Source: HGM11525 sp036307445 (GTDB taxonomy: Bacteria; Bacillota; Clostridia; UBA1381). From it: a stretch of DNA of 64,000 nucleotides. Position 1 is the first letter of the stretch, and the number at the start of each line of letters is the position of its first letter. The stretch is taken from NCBI GenBank assembly GCA_036307445.1, contig JAXJXP010000037.1, positions 31,665-95,664 on the forward strand. The letters run 5' to 3'. Positions 25,653-34,019 of the stretch are shown here, piece by piece. The position numbers were made by a program, and so were the translations under genes. Below the pieces are notes generated by a model. That model had not been told where the DNA came from and did no database searches. It was given only the letters and a program-made list of their open reading frames with translations.

Positions 25653-26666
25653 ATGAAAATATTAGTTACCGGCGGTGCAGGTTACATAGGGAGTCATACC
25701 TGCGTTGAGTTATTAAATGCAGGCTACGAGATTGTAGTTATTGATAATCTCTGTAATTCTTGCGAAAAGAGTCTTGACGCAGTTAAGAAAATTACAGGGA
25801 AGGATTTCAAGTTTTATGAGGTTGACCTTCTCGATTATGAGGGTACTGAAAAGGTCTTTAAAGAACACAAGTTTGATTCGGTTATCCATTTTGCCGGCTT
25901 GAAGGCGGTTGGCGAGTCAACAACAATGCCCTTAAGATATTACCATAATAATATTACAGGAACACTTAATCTTGTTGATATTATGGAAAAGCATGAATGC
26001 TTCAATATAGTGTTCTCGTCCTCTGCAACAGTTTACGGAATGCCAAAAACCGTGCCTATTTTGGAGAATTTCCCGCTTTCTACAACTAACCCGTACGGCT
26101 CAACCAAGCTGATGCTTGAGAATATCTTAACTGATGTATTCAAAGCAAACGATAAGTGGTCTGTTACACTTCTTAGATACTTCAACCCGATTGGCGCACA
26201 TAAGAGCGGTACAATTGGTGAGGATCCTAAAGGTATTCCTAACAACCTACTTCCTTATGTTGCTCAGGTTGCAGTTGGTAAGCTGGAAAAGGTACACGTT
26301 TTCGGTAATGATTACCCGACAGCAGACGGAACAGGTGTTCGTGATTATATCCACGTTGTAGACCTTGCTTTAGGACACCTTAAGGCAGTTGAGCATAAGA
26401 CAGGAAAAGCGGGTGTGCATATCTTTAACCTCGGCACAGGTAACGGATACTCTGTTTTACAGGTTATCAAAGCATTTGAAAAGGCTTGCGGTAAGGAAAT
26501 TCCGTTCCAGATTGACCCAAGACGTCCCGGTGATATTGCAGAATGTTATGCCGATGCTACCAAGGCTCTTAATGAGCTTGAGTGGAAGGCGGAACGTGAA
26601 ATTGCCGAAATGTGTGAGGATAGCTGGAGATGGCAGTCAATGAATCCTAATGGCTTTAATGGGTAA
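25653..26666 (+). CDS. galE: UDP-glucose 4-epimerase
   Basis: A 337-residue short-chain dehydrogenase family enzyme interconverting UDP-glucose and UDP-galactose. The NAD motif GGAGYIGSH is at residues 7-15. The catalytic Ser cluster SSSATVYG and YGSTK (Tyr-x-x-x-Lys) follow. The C-terminal RRPGDIAECYAD is diagnostic for GalE. ATG 25653 gives the canonical MKILVTGG start; the in-frame ATG 25641 adds four residues and cannot be excluded. Monocistronic. Confidence 0.95.
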   Translation: MKILVTGGAGYIGSHTCVELLNAGYEIVVIDNLCNSCEKSLDAVKKITGKDFKFYEVDLLDYEGTEKVFKEHKFDSVIHFAGLKAVGESTTMPLRYYHNNITGTLNLVDIMEKHECFNIVFSSSATVYGMPKTVPILENFPLSTTNPYGSTKLMLENILTDVFKANDKWSVTLLRYFNPIGAHKSGTIGEDPKGIPNNLLPYVAQVAVGKLEKVHVFGNDYPTADGTGVRDYIHVVDLALGHLKAVEHKTGKAGVHIFNLGTGNGYSVLQVIKAFEKACGKEIPFQIDPRRPGDIAECYADATKALNELEWKAEREIAEMCEDSWRWQSMNPNGFNG

Positions 26667-26702
26667 AAAATCAGGTATTGCATTGCAATACCTGATTTTT
26701 TA
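26667..26702. terminator. Bidirectional terminator between galE and the small membrane-anchored protein
   Basis: TCAGGTATTGCA and its complement form a near-perfect hairpin with outer A and T runs. It overlaps the stop codon of the minus-strand gene. Confidence 0.92.
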
Positions 26703-26996
26703 TGATGTAAAGGTTAAATTCTCTTCGCTGAATACATATACGCCGTCGCCTGCTGGGGTTACGGTCAAAAGGAGCTTTCTTGTTCCTTCGTCAATAATAG
26801 TTGTAAAGCTTTCACCGACTTGTTGAATAGAACTATAGGTTGCACCAGGGTGGTTTTGTTCGACATAGTGAGAAACTGCACTATGTTCGTTGGAAAATTT
26901 GATGCGGTTAAAGATGCCGTAGCCTTTAATGGCACGGTAAGCACAAGCGACTGCAACGCCTGAAAGGGCGGCAAGTACGGATAATTTTTTCTTCAT
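26700..26996 (-). CDS. Small secreted or membrane-anchored protein of unknown function
   Basis: A 98-residue protein starting MKKKLSVLAALSGVAVACAY, a signal-peptide-like or single-TM N-terminus. A soluble domain of about 70 residues rich in beta-forming residues follows (SFTTIIDEGTRKLLLTVTPAGDG). ATG 26996-26994 has AAGGAGG eight bases upstream, so the longer in-frame start at 27071 is rejected. It lies 16 bases after rsmI in the same direction and is the last gene of a long minus-strand run. I do not recognise the family. Confidence 0.7.
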   Translation of the reverse strand: MKKKLSVLAALSGVAVACAYRAIKGYGIFNRIKFSNEHSAVSHYVEQNHPGATYSSIQQVGESFTTIIDEGTRKLLLTVTPAGDGVYVFSEENLTFTS

Positions 26997-27012
26997 AAAA
27001 ATGGCCTCCTTA

Positions 27013-27852
27013 CTATTCCTGATGATATATGTTATATACTTCACGCTTTGGCATATCTCTGTCTGTTGCACATTGCTTGATTGCTGATTTTTTGCCCATT
27101 CCTTCGTCTATCAGCTTATCAATGTGTTCGGTTATCGAAAGATTATCCCACCAGTTTTCTTCTTCCTGTACAGCTTCTGATGCACCCTCTATTACAAGCA
27201 CATACTCGCCTCGTGGAGAGTTTTCTTCATAATATGAAACAGCTTCACCAATTGTCATACGCAGTATTTCCTCGTGCAGCTTGGTAAGCTCACGTGCAAG
27301 TGCAATTCTGCGGTTTTCACCAAAAGTTTTTGACATATCAGAAAGTGTGCTTTTGAGCTTATGTGGAGCTTCATAGAAAATAAGTGTTCTTGTATCATTC
27401 TTCACACTTGCAAGATGCTCGTGCCTGTGGCGGTTATTCACCGACAAAAAGCCTTCAAAGCTGAATCTTGATGTAGGAAGACCTGACAGAATAAGTGCAT
27501 TTATAGCCGCAACGGGTCCTGGTACAGATGTTACATTTAAGTTGTTTTCAATACAAAGTGCCACCAAATCTTCGCCGGGGTCGGAAATGGCAGGTGTTCC
27601 TGCATCTGATACAAGGACGATGTTTTTTCCTTCTTTAAGAAGTGATATGAGGTATGTACCCTTTTCCTTCTTGTTATGCTCATGATAGCTTGTGAGTGGT
27701 TTGTGAATTTCAAAATGATTGAGTAGCTGAAGTGTACGGCGAGTGTCTTCGCAGGCTATAATATCAGCTTCGTTGAATATTTCAAGGCAACGTGCCGATA
27801 CATCGCCGAGGTTTCCTATCGGTGTTGCACATAAATAAAGTGTTCCGCTCAC
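27013..27852 (-). CDS. rsmI: 16S rRNA (cytidine-1402-2'-O)-methyltransferase RsmI
   Basis: A 279-residue tetrapyrrole-methylase-fold enzyme that 2'-O-methylates C1402 of 16S rRNA. Motifs: LYLCATPIGNLGDVSARCLE at the N-terminus, ACEDTRRTLQLLNHF, VSDAGTPAISDPGEDLV, SVPGPVAAINALILSGLPT, and FYEAPHKL. Normal length. It begins 6 bases after the TrmN6-like gene, the usual neighbour in Firmicutes. Confidence 0.95.
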   Translation of the reverse strand: MSGTLYLCATPIGNLGDVSARCLEIFNEADIIACEDTRRTLQLLNHFEIHKPLTSYHEHNKKEKGTYLISLLKEGKNIVLVSDAGTPAISDPGEDLVALCIENNLNVTSVPGPVAAINALILSGLPTSRFSFEGFLSVNNRHRHEHLASVKNDTRTLIFYEAPHKLKSTLSDMSKTFGENRRIALARELTKLHEEILRMTIGEAVSYYEENSPRGEYVLVIEGASEAVQEEENWWDNLSITEHIDKLIDEGMGKKSAIKQCATDRDMPKREVYNIYHQE

Positions 27853-27858
27853 TTTGGG

Positions 27859-28599
27859 CTATCTCCTTTCATATATATCTTTAAGTTCTTCTGTTTCACT
27901 GCCGTCCTCGTTATAAAGGACAAGCGGCGGGAGTATTTTAAGCTCGTTGCCGCCTCTTAATAATCCGTCAATAAGAATAAGACTTGGTGAGCTTTGAGCT
28001 TTCGGGTGAACAAAACGTAAGCGTTTTGGCTCGATTTCGTACTTTCTCATAAGCGAAATTATATCAGTAAGTCTTGATGGGCGATGCACCATACAAAAAT
28101 GTCCGCCGATTTTAAGCATAGATTCTGCCGCTTTAATAACGTCCTCTAAGGTGCACGAAACCTCGTGTCTTGAAATATGCTTGGAATAATCCTCACATTC
28201 TATTCCACTACCGCATTTCATATACGGCGGATTGCAGGTAACAAGATTGAAGCTGCGTTTTGGAAAGATTGATGTAACATTCTTCAAATCACCGCAGTAA
28301 AGATTTACTTTATCTTCAAGATTGTTCGCATTTATGGAACGGACAGACATTTCGTGAATGTCTTCTTGTATTTCAAGACCGTATATTATTTTTGCTTTGC
28401 TCTTGTGCGAGAGCAGTATCGGTATAATTCCGCTCCCTGAGCAAAGGTCCAATGTACTGCTTGAGAGAATATCCCTTGCAAAATCAGAAAGTAAAACAGC
28501 GTCAGTTCCAAAGCGAAAGCCGTTCTGCTTCTGGATAAGAACAAGGTCGTTTATCATCAACTGTTCAAGGGTTTCATCCTTGTTAATCATTTGCTGCAT
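27859..28599 (-). CDS. TrmN6/YfiC-type SAM-dependent N6-adenine methyltransferase
   Basis: A class I methyltransferase of about 246 residues. The SAM motif is LDLCSGSGIIPILLSHK and the catalytic NPPY motif is in TCNPPYMKCGSG. This is the tRNA1(Val) A37 methyltransferase family, although Gram-positive members are not proven to share that substrate. ATG 28599 is preferred (GGTGA upstream); a TTG two codons earlier is possible. It overlaps the end of fabZ by 17 bases. Confidence 0.88.
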   Translation of the reverse strand: MQQMINKDETLEQLMINDLVLIQKQNGFRFGTDAVLLSDFARDILSSSTLDLCSGSGIIPILLSHKSKAKIIYGLEIQEDIHEMSVRSINANNLEDKVNLYCGDLKNVTSIFPKRSFNLVTCNPPYMKCGSGIECEDYSKHISRHEVSCTLEDVIKAAESMLKIGGHFCMVHRPSRLTDIISLMRKYEIEPKRLRFVHPKAQSSPSLILIDGLLRGGNELKILPPLVLYNEDGSETEELKDIYERR

Positions 28600-29023
28600 T
28601 GTCAATCACCGCAAAGCTGATTTCACCTGATGCTGCAACTGCGCCGTCAACAGTAGCTTTTACATTTGCTTTTCCCATACCGTGTCTGTACGTTACAAGC
28701 TCTGCTTCCAGTAAAAGTGTATCGCCCGGTACAACCTGACGTCTGAATTTCATTGAATTGATACCGGTAAATACTCCAAGCTTTCCCTTATTTTCGGGCA
28801 AAGACAACAACATTACCGCTCCAACCTGAGCCAGGCTTTCGACTATCAAAACGCCCGGCATAATGGGATTTGACGGAAAATGCCCCTGAAAAAACGGCTC
28901 GTTTACAGTTACATTCTTAATTCCAACTGCTCTTTTGCCCTCCTCCATTTCTGTGATTTTATCGACCAGCAAAAACGGATAGCGGTGGGGGAGAATTTTT
29001 TGAATATCAATGTTATTTATCAT
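28583..29023 (-). CDS. fabZ: 3-hydroxyacyl-[acyl-carrier-protein] dehydratase FabZ
   Basis: A 146-residue hot-dog fold dehydratase of fatty acid elongation. N-terminal IQKILPHRYPFLLVDKI, the catalytic His in FFQGHFPSNPIMPG and the catalytic Glu in LIVESLAQVGA are all present. No other fab gene is nearby, so it is detached from the usual fab cluster. It lies 24 bases after the MreB-like gene. Confidence 0.95.
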   Translation of the reverse strand: MINNIDIQKILPHRYPFLLVDKITEMEEGKRAVGIKNVTVNEPFFQGHFPSNPIMPGVLIVESLAQVGAVMLLSLPENKGKLGVFTGINSMKFRRQVVPGDTLLLEAELVTYRHGMGKANVKATVDGAVAASGEISFAVIDNAAND

Positions 29024-29047
29024 TTTATTTAGTCCTTTCGGTAGTTA

Positions 29048-30067
29048 TCAGCTATGGTAAACTGTGTATAAATCCTTCGAGATTTTATCAATGCTTTCTA
29101 TTGCACCTGCTAATCCGCGTATGACTGCATATTCGTTTTCAGGTGCTAAGAAAAGCTTCATTTCGGTATCAGTTTTAAGTCTTTGCACAAAACCTCGCAT
29201 TGATGCCCCTGCACCTGTAAGGAGTATACCGTCCTCTACAATGTCTCCCAAAAGCTCGGAGGGTACAGAATCAACTGCAGACTTTAATGCTTCACAGATA
29301 GCATTTGATATGGGCATCATTGCATCAAGAAGCTCGTCGGAGGTTACTTTTATTTCGGTAGGAAGACCTGTTTTGAGGCTTGTTCCGCTTACTGTTGACG
29401 AGGATTTTTCGCCGGGGAAAACAGAGCCTGCTTCAATCTTGCATCTTTCTGCCGTAAGGTACCCGATTGAAAGTGAGTGATAATCTCTCATATGTGCAAT
29501 AACAGCATCGGTAAATGCGTTACCGGCAGTTTTGAACGTGGAGAATGATGATAGTTGTCCTAATGATACTGATGCAAAATCACAGCAACCTCCGCCAATA
29601 TCTGCAACCATAAGACCTCTTGCTAACATCACATCACATTTAGCACCGATTGCAGCAGCTATCGGCGTTTCCATTATGTACACAACCCTTGCACCTGCGA
29701 TGATTGCAGCATCACGGAGAGCTCTTCTTTCAACATCTGTTGCGCCTGATGGAATTGACATAATTATTCTCGGCTTGATGATTGTTTTTGGGCAGGCTCT
29801 TCTTAAAAGGTCTTTTAAAAGCTCCTCTGCTAATGTGCAATCACTTATAACGCCATATGCAAGAGGAAATACTGCAGAAACTGATGCAGGAGTTCGTCCT
29901 AACATCTTAGATGCTTCGAGTCCTGTTGCTATGGTTTCGCCGCTTATTGTATCAAATGCTATCACAGACGGCTCGTCAAGGACAAGACCTCTGCCTTTTA
30001 TGTAAATTCTTGTGTTGCTTGTACCGAAATCAATTGCTATGTCATTTGTTAATGTGTTAAAATCCAT
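29048..30067 (-). CDS. MreB/Mbl-like actin-family protein
   Basis: A 339-residue actin-fold ATPase. Phosphate-1 motif DIAIDFGTSNTRIYIKG at residues 10-26, EPSVIAFD, IMSIPSGATDVERRAL, MVADIGGGCCDFA (phosphate 2) and LLTGAGASMRGF (adenosine). MreB polymers guide lateral wall synthesis. This copy is not next to mreC/mreD and reads METPIAAAIGAKCDV where MreB proteins usually read EEPxAAAIGAGL. It may therefore be a secondary paralogue (MreBH-like). Confidence 0.87.
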   Translation of the reverse strand: MDFNTLTNDIAIDFGTSNTRIYIKGRGLVLDEPSVIAFDTISGETIATGLEASKMLGRTPASVSAVFPLAYGVISDCTLAEELLKDLLRRACPKTIIKPRIIMSIPSGATDVERRALRDAAIIAGARVVYIMETPIAAAIGAKCDVMLARGLMVADIGGGCCDFASVSLGQLSSFSTFKTAGNAFTDAVIAHMRDYHSLSIGYLTAERCKIEAGSVFPGEKSSSTVSGTSLKTGLPTEIKVTSDELLDAMMPISNAICEALKSAVDSVPSELLGDIVEDGILLTGAGASMRGFVQRLKTDTEMKLFLAPENEYAVIRGLAGAIESIDKISKDLYTVYHS

Positions 30068-30084
30068 TTAAAAAACTCCTTATT

Positions 30085-30894
30085 TTATATTCCGAGAATG
30101 CGTTTTGCATTTGCGGATGCAATCATTTCTGTTTCGTATTCTCCAAGTGATAATGAACAAAGCTGTTCATATGTCTTTTTCGGTGAAAACCACGGCCAGT
30201 CTGTCCCAAAAAGGACTTTATCAGCTCCGTGTGATATAATCATACGTTTTGCATCATCGCTATTCATAAGATGGAAGGAAAAGCAGGTGTCAATCATAAT
30301 GGGTGTACCGATTATGTACCTTTCTGAGTCTTCCCACATATCCCATCCGCCCATATGTGCGGCTATTATGTAATTTCCTGAAACGTAATTGAGTACATTA
30401 TTAAGCCGTTTTGGAGAACAGTGAACGGGTGGGGGACAGCCGTGGTCCTTTCCTGTATGAAAGACTGTGTATAAGCCTAATTCCTCGCACTTTTTAAGTA
30501 TTCTTATCGACTCTTTGCTGTCAACATAAAAGGACTGATATTCGGGATGAAGTTTGATCCCCTTTAAACCAAGCTCTTTTATATGCTCCAAAATTCCATC
30601 TATATCATCATTTTCCGGATGTAGACTTCCGAAAGAATAGATATTGTCGATGCCGTTTATAAGAGCTGCAAAGTTGTTTATGTTTTCGGTCTGCTTGGGT
30701 GCGGTTGCGATTGGGAGTACTACCGATGCGTCTATGCCGTATTTTGTCATATCGCTTTTAAGTCCATCAATACTGCCTGTCCCTGTTGCCTTGAACTCAT
30801 AACCGCCGAAATTTACTATGTTATCCTCAAGTATTTTTATTGTCCGCTCGTAAATCCTGTCGGGAAATGCGTGCGTGTGAAAATCTATGACCAT
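30085..30894 (-). CDS. Amidohydrolase-family (PF04909-like) metal-dependent hydrolase
   Basis: A 269-residue TIM-barrel hydrolase. Metal ligands are recognisable as DFHTHAFP (residues 4-11), KLHPEYQ, FHTGKDHG, AAHMGGWDMW, and the terminal catalytic Asp in LFGTDWPWFSP. The family includes decarboxylases and lactonases; the substrate is unknown. It begins the minus-strand run that continues through the MreB-like gene and fabZ to rsmI. Confidence 0.85.
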   Translation of the reverse strand: MVIDFHTHAFPDRIYERTIKILEDNIVNFGGYEFKATGTGSIDGLKSDMTKYGIDASVVLPIATAPKQTENINNFAALINGIDNIYSFGSLHPENDDIDGILEHIKELGLKGIKLHPEYQSFYVDSKESIRILKKCEELGLYTVFHTGKDHGCPPPVHCSPKRLNNVLNYVSGNYIIAAHMGGWDMWEDSERYIIGTPIMIDTCFSFHLMNSDDAKRMIISHGADKVLFGTDWPWFSPKKTYEQLCSLSLGEYETEMIASANAKRILGI

Positions 30895-31031
30895 TATCTA
30901 TCTACCACCAAATATAAATATGCATATATTTTATAACATTTTACACCTAAAATCAATAGTTATTTATAATTTGGATTGTTATTTCACCTCTTATTAGTTT
31001 TTTGCATAATATATATTGGAGGTGAAAATAT

Positions 31032-31442
31032 ATGAACAGATTTGGTTGTGGATGCAACAGCAACTGTACAGCTCTTGCGATTCTTGCAAGTATCATTTTA
31101 GGTGTTGTTGCAGCGTTTTTGAGAATTACTGCAGTTATCACGGTTACCCCTGCATTTTTGTGGGTTGTGCTTGGTATTGCAGTTGTATATCTTGGTGTAA
31201 CGCTTGTTACCTCAGCTCTTGCAAGAGGTTCAGGCACAGATGGCTGTGTGTGTCAGGTTTTGCCGGTACTGCTTACAGGTATTCTCGGTGCAATTCTGAC
31301 TGCTGTAATTCTTCTTGCGGTAACATTTGCTGCTACAAGCATTGTTGGTGCAATTATTACCGGTGCTTTGATACTATTCCTGTCGTTGATTCTGACAATT
31401 ACTGCTTGTCTGGTAAGATGTCTTTTTAACTGCGACGACTGA
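31032..31442 (+). CDS. Four-TM small membrane protein with cysteine-bearing ends
   Basis: A 136-residue protein with four predicted TM helices (about 13-35, 40-60, 75-100, 105-128). The N-terminus reads NRFGCGCNSNC and the C-terminus CLVRCLFNCDD, so both soluble ends carry clustered cysteines; a further CVCQ lies between helices 2 and 3. GGAGGTG supports ATG 31032. CATAATATA, a sigma-K or sigma-E-like -10, lies just before the Shine-Dalgarno sequence with CACC 16 bases further up. A spore-membrane or coat-stage role is possible but unproven. Confidence 0.65.
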   Translation: MNRFGCGCNSNCTALAILASIILGVVAAFLRITAVITVTPAFLWVVLGIAVVYLGVTLVTSALARGSGTDGCVCQVLPVLLTGILGAILTAVILLAVTFAATSIVGAIITGALILFLSLILTITACLVRCLFNCDD

Positions 31443-31458
31443 GTAAAAATAATATATT

Positions 31459-31485
31459 AGGGGCAGTTCATTGAACTGCCCCTTT
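31459..31485. terminator. Terminator between the four-TM protein and the desulfurase-like gene
   Basis: GGGGCAGTTCA and TGAACTGCCCC nearly abut, followed by T. The stem lies within the last codons of the converging minus-strand gene. Confidence 0.8.
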
Positions 31486-32613
31486 GTTGTATAATGCTAT
31501 TTCTTTTACGGCATTTGTTAAGTTTATAATATCAGCTTTTTTGTTGTATATACCAAAGCTTGCTCTTACAGCACCGCCTTTTGCAGTACCTAGTGTTTTA
31601 TGTGCCTGATAAGCACAATGCCAGCCGCCACGTACGCAAATATAGTACTTATCTGACAAAATTTCTGCAACTTCAGGTGAGTCATAGCCATCAATCGTAA
31701 AAGCAACAGTTCCGTTTCTTCGATTAATATCCTTGCTCCCAAGAACAGTTACACCTTTAATTTTTTTAAGCTGTTTTATAGCTTCTTGTGCAAGAGAAAG
31801 CTCTTTAGAACGTATATTTTCTATGCCGGTTCCCAGTATATATCTTACTGCAATTCCAAGTGCAGCAATTGCGGGAGTGTTCATTGTACCCGAGTGGAGC
31901 ATATCAGGCATATAATCGGGCTGAACAAGGCTTTCCGAATTGGAACCTGTACCACCTGTGATAAAGGGAGTAAGCCTAGCACGTTCTCCAACATAAAGAC
32001 CGCCTGTGCCTAAAGGTCCTAATAGCCCCTTGTGTCCCGAAAAGGCAAGCAAATCTATATTCATACTTTCTGTATCAATGTCAAGAATACCTGCAGACTG
32101 AGCGGCATCTACAAGGAAGAGAAGATTGTGTTCTCTTGCTATTTTGCCTATCTCGGAAATGGGTTCAATGCTTCCGCATACATTTGATGCGTGAGTACAA
32201 ATTATAAGAACAGTTTCGGGTTTTATAGCCTTTTTAATGTCGTTGGGGTCTACAAAGCCCTCGCTGTCAGCCTGAACAACGGTGTAGTTACCAAGAAGAT
32301 TAACAGGTCTTAAAACACTGTTATGCTCCATTGACGTAACTATAATATGACCGCCGCCCGCTCCAACCCCTAAGATTGCCATATTAAGAGCAAGGGTTGC
32401 GTTTGGGGTAAAGGCAATTCTTTCGGGATTTTCTATATTAAAAAGCTGTGCAAGAGAGTCTGCTGTATCTGCGATAATTTCCGCACCTCTCCTGCTGTAA
32501 ATGTGTCCGCCACGTCCTGCATTTACACTGTTTTTAGCTGTATGCTCAGCCATTGCCCGTATTACACATGCGGGTTTATAGAGGGACGTGGCTGCATTAT
32601 CAAGATATATCAT
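31468..32613 (-). CDS. Cysteine desulfurase-family PLP enzyme (class V aminotransferase)
   Basis: A 381-residue PLP enzyme of the TIGR01977-type cysteine desulfurase group. It begins MIYLDNAATSLYKP; substrate and cofactor motifs are FTPNATLALNMAI, THASNVCGSIEPI, LVDAAQSAG and FSGHKGLLGPLGTGG (PLP lysine in GHKG). A C-terminal cysteine loop appears in YICVRGGWHCAYQAHKTLGT. It is 3 bases downstream of the DUF3343 gene, a pairing repeatedly seen with selenium or sulfur handling genes. It is a plausible sulfur or selenium donor, not the main IscS. Confidence 0.9.
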   Translation of the reverse strand: MIYLDNAATSLYKPACVIRAMAEHTAKNSVNAGRGGHIYSRRGAEIIADTADSLAQLFNIENPERIAFTPNATLALNMAILGVGAGGGHIIVTSMEHNSVLRPVNLLGNYTVVQADSEGFVDPNDIKKAIKPETVLIICTHASNVCGSIEPISEIGKIAREHNLLFLVDAAQSAGILDIDTESMNIDLLAFSGHKGLLGPLGTGGLYVGERARLTPFITGGTGSNSESLVQPDYMPDMLHSGTMNTPAIAALGIAVRYILGTGIENIRSKELSLAQEAIKQLKKIKGVTVLGSKDINRRNGTVAFTIDGYDSPEVAEILSDKYYICVRGGWHCAYQAHKTLGTAKGGAVRASFGIYNKKADIINLTNAVKEIALYNKGAVQ

Positions 32614-32616
32614 ACA

Positions 32617-32835
32617 CTAATCACTGTCCGGAATTATAAATTTTTTAATTCTGTATCTTTCGGATAAGCTGATAAGAAGCTCTTTGCCGCTTTCGTCGGT
32701 AAGTATAGAATACGAGCAACCGCCCGTGCTGTTGGGTGTATGCACTACTTTTGAGTAAATTCCGTTTTTTTCAAGTAGCTTGGAAAGTCTTACAGCAGTG
32801 TTAATAGGACCTACAACAGCATATATTTGCGACAT
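32617..32835 (-). CDS. DUF3343 putative Se/S carrier protein
   Basis: A 72-residue protein of the DUF3343 family (PF11823): IYAVVGPINTAVRLSKLLEKNG, then HTPNSTGGCSYSI with a single conserved cysteine near residue 40 that could carry persulfide or selenide. Comparative genomics of the family links it to selenium utilisation genes and desulfurases. Here it is the first gene of a two-gene operon with a desulfurase-like enzyme. No selD or selA is in the window, so sulfur rather than selenium cannot be excluded. Confidence 0.85.
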   Translation of the reverse strand: MSQIYAVVGPINTAVRLSKLLEKNGIYSKVVHTPNSTGGCSYSILTDESGKELLISLSERYRIKKFIIPDSD

Positions 32836-32855
32836 ATTATCAGTCCTTTCACGGA

Positions 32856-32881
32856 AGAATAAGGGTAATAACCCTTATTCT
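32856..32881. promoter_or_regulatory. Hairpin-forming inverted repeat in the DUF3343 leader
   Basis: AGAATAAGGGT and ACCCTTATTCT with a 4-base loop lie 21-46 bases upstream of the DUF3343 start. No T run follows on the minus strand, so it is more likely an operator or mRNA-end hairpin than a terminator. Confidence 0.5.
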
Positions 32882-32916
32882 ATAATATGCTGATATTGCA
32901 ATTATAGTGATGAGAC

Positions 32917-32952
32917 AAAATACGGTTCAGCTAGGATGCCGAACCGTATTTT
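32917..32952 (-). terminator. Terminator of the AEC transporter gene
   Basis: AAAATACGGTTC and GAACCGTATTTT with a 12-base loop directly follow the stop codon on the minus strand. Confidence 0.85.
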
Positions 32953-32953
32953 C

Positions 32954-33850
32954 TTATATTGAGTTTATTATTATTGGAATGGTCGCAAGTGCAAGTATGT
33001 TTGATACAAATGCGAGTTTTGCACCGGTTTTGCAGTTTTCGCCGATAAGTCTTGGAAAGATTATTGTGTTAAGCCCGCAAGGCATTGCAGTAAGAAGAAC
33101 TGCTGAACGGACAATATTTTCAGATGCGAGCTGTCTTAAAACCAGCAGAAGTGTTACAGGAATAATAATCAGCCTGAATGCACAGGCGATATATACGTTT
33201 TTGTCGGTTATAAGCTCTTCTATTTTGTATTCGGATATTGTTATACCTGCCAAAAGCATACTTATCGGTGCCATACATGAGGAGGATTTTAAAACTGCCG
33301 TTTCTGCAAGCTTTGGTATTTTTATGCCGGTAAGTCCAAATATTGCTCCTAAGAATATCGCAATTATTACCGGGTTTATAAGTCGTTTTAAGGAAAGCTC
33401 TCTTTTGGTGAGCATACAGTAACCCACAGTATATGTAAAGCAGGAGAATGGCATTGCAAACAAAATCATATTAAGAAGCCCTTCTGTCCCATACAACCCT
33501 TCTGCAACGGCATAGCCCATATATCCGAAATTGGCAATAATAAGTGTGTATTTGTATATCTTCCTTTCATAGTCATCTTTTCCTAAGTGTTTCGATATCA
33601 TAGTTGCAAATAATAAAAGAATACCGAGGATTACTATTCCGGTAAGGGTTAAAGGATAGTAAACGGAAAGGTTGGCTATATTGAAATTTGTGTAGAATGC
33701 TTTAAAAATTGTACAGGGGAAGAAGAGGTAGACCTCAATAGTGGAAAGTGCTCGGCTTTCCTTTCTGTCTATAAGACCGGTCTTTCCTAATACATAACCG
33801 ATTAGCATAAATATAAACAACAGAAGTATCTGTTCTGTGATAATTCTCAT
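32954..33850 (-). CDS. AEC-family transporter (auxin efflux carrier type)
   Basis: A 298-residue, ten-TM transporter. N-terminal FIFMLIGYVLGKTGLID and the central FGYMGYAVAEGLYG and C-terminal AMPCGLNTIIFPRLIG correspond to the two half-repeats of the fold. Family members move organic acids such as malate or malonate; the substrate here is unknown. ATG 33850-33848 has GGAGGCG upstream and is preferred over the in-frame start at 33889. Monocistronic. Confidence 0.88.
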   Translation of the reverse strand: MRIITEQILLLFIFMLIGYVLGKTGLIDRKESRALSTIEVYLFFPCTIFKAFYTNFNIANLSVYYPLTLTGIVILGILLLFATMISKHLGKDDYERKIYKYTLIIANFGYMGYAVAEGLYGTEGLLNMILFAMPFSCFTYTVGYCMLTKRELSLKRLINPVIIAIFLGAIFGLTGIKIPKLAETAVLKSSSCMAPISMLLAGITISEYKIEELITDKNVYIACAFRLIIIPVTLLLVLRQLASENIVRSAVLLTAMPCGLNTIIFPRLIGENCKTGAKLAFVSNILALATIPIIINSI

Positions 33851-33985
33851 TTTTCGCCTCCGTGGGATTTTTGTGTTCGTACTGTTCAAGAATACGCATC
33901 TAATTCATAATATGGTATCTCTAATTATAAGCTTATATCATTCAAAAATTACAGCAAATAGTTCTATGATACAACATAACAATTA

Positions 33986-34013
33986 TTGAAAATATTACTT
34001 TTTATTTTATAAT
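33986..34013 (+). promoter_or_regulatory. Promoter of a short transcript with an 18-codon ORF
   Basis: TTGAAA (33986-33991), 16 bases, TATAAT (34008-34013) in a region otherwise without genes on the plus strand. Confidence 0.55.
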
Positions 34014-34019
34014 ACAAAT

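Noticed and set aside
31016..31429. Cysteine-rich 137-codon frame on the plus strand
   Set aside because: It is a shifted reading of the four-TM membrane protein; the GGAGGTG site and TM pattern belong to the frame starting at 31032.
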